A stretch of DNA of 64,000 bases from the NCBI GenBank assembly GCA_964019425.1, contig OZ025843.1, positions 496,001 to 560,000 on the forward strand. Direction: 5' to 3'. The notes below the pieces were generated by a model. The model had not been told where the DNA came from. It saw only the letters and a program-made list of their open reading frames with translations, and searched no databases. This document shows, in pieces, positions 58,548 through 64,000 of this stretch; within the stretch, counting starts at the first letter, position 1; every line of letters begins with the position of its first letter. Origin of the DNA: Flectonema sp. DT1601 (taxonomy: Eukaryota; Euglenozoa; Diplonemea; Diplonemida; Diplonemidae). Both the position numbers and the translations under genes were made by a program.

Positions 58548-61500
58548 ACTAAAAACTTGCAAAAAGGATCTCTGTAGAAATTCTGAAGGCTGCGAAACAA
58601 ACCATACCGGGCTATAAGAAAAGGACGCAAACCACCTTCTCAGTGAGGGATCCAGAAATAGAAAGACTGCTTGATGAACCCAACCAGGACAAAGTTGACA
58701 AGGATGCCATTGCGGAAGGCATCAGAAAAATTAAAAGAAACATCATCGAATGTGACATGACTGGGATGGACTACCAATGGGCTTTCAGAAAAGTAAAGCA
58801 ACTTGAAGGGGGCATTGTTGATAATAACATTAGCGAATTAGAACATGAAGGCAGTACAACAACTGATCCAAAAGAAATGGCAGACATATTTACCACGGCA
58901 TACGCGACACAATTCAATCTGGTAGACGACGAAGTGCCCTCCTTGGTATTTGAGAACAAACCAGGGGACGAAGGCAATGAAGAATTCACAATGAGAGAAC
59001 TAAAGCGACAGCTCAAGAAATTAAAAGACAAGAAAGCACCTGGACCGGATGGGGTGTGGAACACTATGTTAAAGAAACTCCCAGAAACATTTATGGTGCA
59101 ACTCTTACGGCTGTTCAACATGACTTGGGAAAAGTCGGCGGTTCCGAGATCTTGGAAGTATGGGATAGTAGTTCCAATCTTAAAATCGGGAAAAGACAAG
59201 AAACGTGTACTCTCTTACCGACCAATAACATTGACGTCAGCAATAAGCAAGTTGCTTGAGAAGATGATGGCAGAAAGGATGCATCATTTACTTGGGGACA
59301 GAATGAGTGCGCGGCAAGCCGCATATAAAAGAGGGCGCAGTGCCGTAGAAAATCTCTGCATGATAACAGAGAGACTACTAGATGGAAGGTACCGAGGTAG
59401 GGAATCGATGTTAATGACGTTTGACCTGCAGAAGGCATTCGATGCCGTCCAACCGAAAATTCTACTGAAGAGGATGTCTGAAGTTGGGATACCGGCGAAA
59501 TACACAAGATGGGTCCAGAGCTATTTGACTGGGAGAAAGATCACAACCAGAGTAAACGGCGAAAAGGGAACATTCAAACACATACAAGTTGGAGTACCCC
59601 AAGGAAGTGTCCTAGGACCACAGCTATTCTCGATATACATCGAAAGCCTTATACGAGAATTGAATAGGTATAAACCAGCAGTCTTTGCAGATGATGTTGG
59701 GCTCGTGATGACATCTCCAGATGTTAAAGGACTGGAGGACAAAGCTAACACAGCAGTACGCATCTTCTCAAATTGGGCCGCAGCATCCCACATTTGTATA
59801 AACAAGAGCCCGGGTAAAACAGAGTTCATACATGTGAGGCCGGATACCGATAGCCAAGACAATAAGTCTCCACAAGTGCTATACCCGGAGGGGCACACCT
59901 TCAAATATGTCGTCACAACAGCAGAGGCCATCCGAAAAATGCTAAATAATCAGGACTCAACTACTATAGGCAATTCTAAAAAGGCGATAACACATTTCTA
60001 TGTGGTTCCGCAGCATAAAATAAAACGAAAATTACCGACGACAGAAACTGTATTGGTAGACATGCAGATGGAACCTAGTAAATGCTCACAACTGCAAAAG
60101 GTTCGCACCAGAGGAGACATCCTGAGGATGCTACAAGGAACTGGATCTGGTCTCAAGGCTTTTGCATTTTCGGTGGTGGACAAACTACATGAAACGGATG
60201 TAGTAAGATACTTGGGAGTTCTGTACGACAAAAACCTCGACTTCAAAACTCACATGCGAAAGATGATGACGGCAGCCTCCAGAGGACTGGGGCTCCTGCT
60301 AAGACTCTCCAGGATGGGATGCAGGAAGAGAACCCTCATCTGTGTTCTGGTGACCGTTGTAATGGCGAGAGTGCTCTATGGGGTTGAAAGTTTTGCCTGG
60401 CTGCTGCCAAAGAGAGGTGACGTCAGTCTTGAGAGGCTAAACATCTTAATAAACAGAGCCGCTAGACAGGTAACGGGATGTCTGCCAAGCACCAGACTGA
60501 GGAACTTGTACCATGAAGCAGATATGCCGAAATTACAAGAACACATACGCTACAAGATGTGTAGGGCCTATGAAGAATTCAAATTAAGTCCCCACCTACC
60601 AGCTTGTAGCCTCACAATGACGGAGGGAGGCCTAAACTACCCACCAAAAACAGCTTGGGGTCGCATAGTTTGGGATGAATATGTGTCGGGGATCCCGGGA
60701 CTCGACAAACACAGAAGCTCGTATCACTCGGAAATCAATCCAAAGCACTATAAGATGCGATCATGGAAGGTAACTAATGCAATGGAATTCAACTACTGTT
60801 TTGGAAAAGAAGAGGCAAAAGACAAAGAAGCCGGTCTACCAATTGAAGACGTGAAGGTGTACACAGATGGGTCTATTAGACATAGGACGAAGACGTACAT
60901 GACTAAGTCAGGAGCATCTGTGATAATAGTGAAGGGTAAGGAAGTTAGCATGACCGGATTCAGAATACCTGTAGCAGGAAGCTCCTACAGAACTGAACAG
61001 ATAGCCGTGGAACAAGCGATGAGGATACTCCTGAAAAACAAAAAGGCATCCGAAGGAATACTTCCCACAACAAAGACGCATATTCTAACTGACTCAATGT
61101 CGCTAATACAGGCACTTGAGCGAGGACCTGAAGAACAGAAATCTGCTACAAACGCATCAATCTGGAAGTTAGCACTGAAACTGGAACACAGAGGTGTTAA
61201 TATTAACATGCAGTATGTCCCAGCACATATGGATGTGCTGTATAATGAAATAGCAGACAAGGTGGCAAAACACGCTGCAGGTACGATAAAGAAACCTCCA
61301 GATGACAGTGTGGTACTCGAGAGTTTAGTTACTAGACTGGATATGGGAACCCTTATGACTTTTCACAAGAGAAGAAAACGAGAGGAGTGGATTGGAGCCG
61401 GCGAACAGAGGCATCCACCTTTTGTAGAAGAACTGACGAGACCACAAGAAGTCCTAATGTCCCGCTTCAGAGTTGGACACTGTAGATCTCTTAAACTAAA

Positions 61501-61985
61501 AGGAATGAACGAACAGTGCATCTTCTGTCATGGAGATACTGCAACACCGCATCATGTGCTTTTCAAGTGCAACCACTGGTGTATCCAAAAGATGAGATCA
61601 TTGTACATACACAGCATGATTAATACCGAAACTGGTGAAGTAGTGAGTAAAGTAGAGGACTGCTTCTTAAAGGAGAATCAACGCAGCATGTCCAACTTTG
61701 TAGTGGTACTGGACCAAATAGCTGAAATACTCGGAAGACCTGGAAATCCATAATTTAAAGATGCGGTTCTTAGACCAAATGAGGAAGTAAACTGAACTCT
61801 TTAGTAATTGATAAACAAAGAAAACAAAGAAGATACGAAGCCTACGGGAACCCCCCATCCCATCCCCAATCCCCACAAAAAGAAAGTTTACAGAAGAAAG
61901 AAAGAACAACCGCGCCTAACAGCGCAAACAGCAAAGCAGGTCGAAGGAACCTGCTGTGCACACAAAAAAAAAAAAAAAAAAAAAA
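58548..61985 (+). mobile_element. 5'-truncated non-LTR retrotransposon (LINE with RT and RNase H)
   Basis: The unit runs from a point about 110 bases from the tRNA-Glu gene to a 22-base poly-A (61,964-61,985). TACTTT is found just before 58,548 and again just after the poly-A (61,986-61,991), a possible target duplication. The endonuclease half is absent, as expected for 5' truncation. The polymerase frame inside is unbroken, so the insertion is probably young. Confidence 0.85.
58553..61753 (+). CDS. LINE polyprotein C-terminal two thirds: reverse transcriptase and RNase H
   Basis: The frame opens after TAA at 58,550. Counting from the GTG at 58,643, APGPDG is near residue 133, fingers VVPILKSGKDKK near 177, palm motif A TFDLQKAFDAV near 258, motif B VGVPQGSVLGPQLF near 315, and motif C FADDVG near 346. 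An RNase H domain follows with VYTDGS (about 738), LTDSMSLIQAL (about 815) and NEIADKVAKHA. A CCHC-like knuckle CIFCHGDTATPHHVLFKC (about 958) ends it. RT plus RNase H is known in the I/ingi clades, including trypanosome ingi and L1Tc. No native start codon or AP endonuclease is present, so the element cannot be autonomous; the catalytic Asp pairs are intact. Confidence 0.93.
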   Translation, partial: KLAKRISVEILKAAKQTIPGYKKRTQTTFSVRDPEIERLLDEPNQDKVDKDAIAEGIRKIKRNIIECDMTGMDYQWAFRKVKQLEGGIVDNNISELEHEGSTTTDPKEMADIFTTAYATQFNLVDDEVPSLVFENKPGDEGNEEFTMRELKRQLKKLKDKKAPGPDGVWNTMLKKLPETFMVQLLRLFNMTWEKSAVPRSWKYGIVVPILKSGKDKKRVLSYRPITLTSAISKLLEKMMAERMHHLLGDRMSARQAAYKRGRSAVENLCMITERLLDGRYRGRESMLMTFDLQKAFDAVQPKILLKRMSEVGIPAKYTRWVQSYLTGRKITTRVNGEKGTFKHIQVGVPQGSVLGPQLFSIYIESLIRELNRYKPAVFADDVGLVMTSPDVKGLEDKANTAVRIFSNWAAASHICINKSPGKTEFIHVRPDTDSQDNKSPQVLYPEGHTFKYVVTTAEAIRKMLNNQDSTTIGNSKKAITHFYVVPQHKIKRKLPTTETVLVDMQMEPSKCSQLQKVRTRGDILRMLQGTGSGLKAFAFSVVDKLHETDVVRYLGVLYDKNLDFKTHMRKMMTAASRGLGLLLRLSRMGCRKRTLICVLVTVVMARVLYGVESFAWLLPKRGDVSLERLNILINRAARQVTGCLPSTRLRNLYHEADMPKLQEHIRYKMCRAYEEFKLSPHLPACSLTMTEGGLNYPPKTAWGRIVWDEYVSGIPGLDKHRSSYHSEINPKHYKMRSWKVTNAMEFNYCFGKEEAKDKEAGLPIEDVKVYTDGSIRHRTKTYMTKSGASVIIVKGKEVSMTGFRIPVAGSSYRTEQIAVEQAMRILLKNKKASEGILPTTKTHILTDSMSLIQALERGPEEQKSATNASIWKLALKLEHRGVNINMQYVPAHMDVLYNEIADKVAKHAAGTIKKPPDDSVVLESLVTRLDMGTLMTFHKRRKREEWIGAGEQRHPPFVEELTRPQEVLMSRFRVGHCRSLKLKGMNEQCIFCHGDTATPHHVLFKCNHWCIQKMRSLYIHSMINTETGEVVSKVEDCFLKENQRSMSNFVVVLDQIAEILGRPGNP

Positions 61986-62388
61986 TACTTTCTTTTTGAC
62001 TTAAGTCTGACAAATTGGAAAACACGGGAAACATAGGTAGGCTCCGCCTGAGGACGTAAGAAGAGCGGCAACGGAAAAAATAAATGGTCACGCGTCCTTG
62101 AAATTGGACACACGAAGCTAATTCGGTTACCATTCCTACCATCGATAAGGAAAACAAAGAGTCGAGCATATAACTAGAGCGGTGGTCAAAGACCACTTGA
62201 ACAGCCCGAAGGCCTGCCCTCAAGAGAAATTTATAAGGAGAATAGGAGAAGAAGGAGACAGGAGTGTTGGATGAGACACTGCGACAACACCGAAGGTGAT
62301 GTGCAGTTACCCAACCAGGAGATGATTGATAATGATGAAAATACTGAAATAATAACAAATTGATATTGGCGACTACATGTCACCTACT
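61986..62388. other. Unassigned sequence between two LINE copies
   Basis: Moderately GC-rich and without a convincing gene. A 156-codon minus frame (61,888-62,358) crosses the LINE poly-A, is Phe/Ser-rich and has no recognisable domain. Confidence 0.45.
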
Positions 62389-62787
62389 TTACTTCCAAAG
62401 TCTAAGGTTAGATGTTTGTTCCATCCACCTTATGATCAACGCGAGTGATGGAAGCCACGCTAAAGTGAAGAGGGCTTCAAGGTTAGGAATTTCGTTGGCA
62501 ATAATAAGTTCCCGGTCGCGATCCCACTTGCCGGTCAGTGTTGAGAAGCCCAGGATTTTGAACCTGGCCGAGTCGAGTTTGGGAGATTGACATCCCTGCA
62601 GCAGGTGAACCTGTGAGGACGGTTCGCCACAAAATGGGCAGTCGATCGTCTTGCGCCAGTTCTGAATTAGCGGGTGACATCCTGTCCGGAAGTTCGCTAT
62701 CCGTATCTCGTCGGCTCTTTCCATCCCAGGAGGGTATTTAACGGAACGGCCTCTGATGAGGTGTTTGTAGCAGGTGTAACCACTCAC
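62389..62787 (-). mobile_element. C-terminal fragment of a second RNase H-type LINE
   Basis: The minus frame reads YTCYKHLIRGRS..., RIANFRTGCHPLIQNW and the knuckle CPFCGEPSSQVHLLQGC, the usual end of jockey/I-type LINE polymerases (RFRTGHHPL...C..CG....HLL..C). Only about 130 codons remain and the RT part is missing. The sequence differs from the plus-strand LINE ending at 61,753, so it is an independent insertion. Confidence 0.75.
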
Positions 62788-63108
62788 GTTAAGCAGATCC
62801 TTTTTTGATGCAGCGCTTCACATGTGATGATCGCGAGAAGTACGTGCCTTATCTTTCTTTTTTTTTTTTTTTCACTTTTCCTGAATAACTAATAACATAT
62901 AAAATTCCTTTTTGAGGGTTCGCGGAAAAGTTCACTGTGTGTACATTATGACGAGAAGCTAAGTTGCAAATTCAAAAAAAGCAGCTGAAGAGGATACTTC
63001 GAACAACTGGAATTACTGGCGAGTTTTTTTTCATTCACAAAGTCAACTTGATAAGTTGATTAAATGTCATTTTCTTTTTAAAAGGATTTATCATCCAATA
63101 GAAAAAAA
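62788..63108. other. Spacer
   Basis: T and A runs and no frame. TTTCTTTTTAAAAG and then CATCCAATAG (AG at 63,100) precede the next start codon and could be trans-splice acceptors. Confidence 0.45.
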
Positions 63109-63966
63109 ATGAATCGCGTTCCAATCCCCCCGCTTCCAACACTTGCTAAAATAGCATTGTTAGTAGTCGTATTTATATTATTGGGGGAATACTATCGGAG
63201 AGATACACAGCAGGGGACTCGATCTGGAACTCGTTGTAGGGCGATGGGATCGAACGTATTAAAACACATAGGTAGGAATAACTTAATTATAAACGACGAT
63301 ACGAGTGACCGTATATACAGTGATGAAGGATTTACGAGTCCGTTGGCTTGTGGAGTACAAAAAGAAGTGGATGTGAATACAGCTCAATTGTCAATACTGG
63401 ACATAATACCACAAATAATGGTTTATATGGACAGTGTTGGTATTTTGTCTTGGGTTGACAGAGATAATCTTGCGGCAGTGACATCGTCTCAAGGAGGTTT
63501 TTTTAAATCTGACTACACGTTTGATGTTGGTGTTCTGTCATCTGATTTTATGCTTCTGCAGCAGTCTTTTAAAAGGCAATCGACTCTTCTGTCAGTTACT
63601 GACACGGATGCCGTTGGTGCTTCGAAAAACTCATCTCATGTGTATCCGCTTTGGGATGACACTTCCAACAGTACTATTGTGGTGTTGGGTTCAGAAAATA
63701 TTTGCGTTTTTCACAAATCCACTGGTGCTGCGATATTTATACGGCCGTATGCCCCAGCTGAATATCCTACCCTGCGAGAGGTACCGTTTCTTGAATCTTG
63801 TACTGTATATGGTGTGGGATACCAATGTCCTAAGCAATCAAGGCAGTATTTAAACCAAATAGCAGGTGGTAGTTGGGTTTACCGTGTTGGGAAATCAAGC
63901 GCTGGAAGATGGGTAGTCGTGTCGGCAGTGTTTGCAACAATAATGTATTGGGTACTACGAACTTAG
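63109..63966 (+). CDS. Type II membrane protein, LicD/fukutin-like
   Basis: 285 aa. A membrane anchor near residues 12-27 (AKIALLVVVFILLGEYY) follows a short cytosolic tail, as in Golgi transferases. The rest resembles the LicD/fukutin fold: MVYMDSVGILSWVDRDNLAA and SDYTFDVGVLSSDFMLL recall the l...gi.....GtLLg..R....D.D.Dlgv pattern, and VPFLESCTVYGVGYQCPKQS followed by YLNQIAGGSW recalls the conserved end (L....f.g..v..P.....yL...YG..W). Fukutin/FKRP/LicD enzymes transfer phospho-alditols to glycans. The first Asp of the metal pair is not clearly in place, so activity is uncertain. The C-terminal hydrophobic stretch (WVVVSAVFATIMYWVL) may be a second membrane segment. The gene ends close to the window edge. 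Confidence 0.6.
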   Translation: MNRVPIPPLPTLAKIALLVVVFILLGEYYRRDTQQGTRSGTRCRAMGSNVLKHIGRNNLIINDDTSDRIYSDEGFTSPLACGVQKEVDVNTAQLSILDIIPQIMVYMDSVGILSWVDRDNLAAVTSSQGGFFKSDYTFDVGVLSSDFMLLQQSFKRQSTLLSVTDTDAVGASKNSSHVYPLWDDTSNSTIVVLGSENICVFHKSTGAAIFIRPYAPAEYPTLREVPFLESCTVYGVGYQCPKQSRQYLNQIAGGSWVYRVGKSSAGRWVVVSAVFATIMYWVLRT

Positions 63967-64000
63967 GATATGAGATATGTTTCGGTCTAGTTTTTTTTTT

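Noticed and set aside
61888-62358. 156-codon minus frame across the LINE poly-A
   Set aside because: It crosses the poly-A tail of a plus-strand LINE and has no conserved motif.

Overview
The window looks like nuclear DNA of a euglenozoan protist, most likely a diplonemid. Three things support this. The mitochondrial ATP synthase alpha gene (48,786-50,665) reads closest, from memory, to the trypanosome protein. At least three genes carry conventional short GT-AG introns (73-137 nt), which kinetoplastids almost never have. All six to eight host genes right of 43.6 kb lie on the plus strand, most with a pyrimidine tract and AG just before the start codon, as expected for polycistronic transcription with spliced-leader trans-splicing.

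Left edge (1-2,540): one uninterrupted minus-strand reading frame joins the C-terminal half of a non-LTR retrotransposon polymerase (CCHC-type knuckle and restriction-like endonuclease) to a long coiled-coil region and runs off the window.

Repeat island (2,541-42,631): a near-perfect tandem array of a 1,371-bp unit (18.3 copies, plus orientation); a mosaic of duplications, two small DNA transposons, tRNA-derived retroposons and a broken LSU rRNA copy; the same satellite family in inverted orientation; and about 31 units of a second, roughly 120-bp hairpin satellite. A 2,421-bp and a 1,625-bp higher-order duplication complete the block. At its right edge (42,632-43,260) lies the reverse-transcriptase half of a retrotransposon of the same type and strand as the fragment at the left edge, so the whole 40-kb island appears to sit in place of the middle of one LINE.

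Gene-rich region (43.6-64 kb): two basic, low-complexity proteins; a taxilin-family coiled coil; ATP synthase alpha; a legumain-like C13 peptidase; a spliced EF-hand protein; a membrane-anchored Cys-rich coiled-coil protein; a small spliced mitochondrial-type membrane protein; a good tRNA-Glu(UUC) gene; a 5'-truncated but open RT-RNase H LINE; another LINE tail; and a LicD/fukutin-like type II membrane protein. The genes do not form one pathway; they look like neighbours in a polycistron. Four of the gene models (taxilin, ATP synthase alpha, EF-hand, 92-aa protein) become complete only after splicing; the C13 peptidase has a possible fifth spliced exon.

The best candidates for something undescribed are the hairpins in the two satellite families, where stem bases change in pairs while loops stay fixed, and the open fusion of a retrotransposon endonuclease to a coiled coil.
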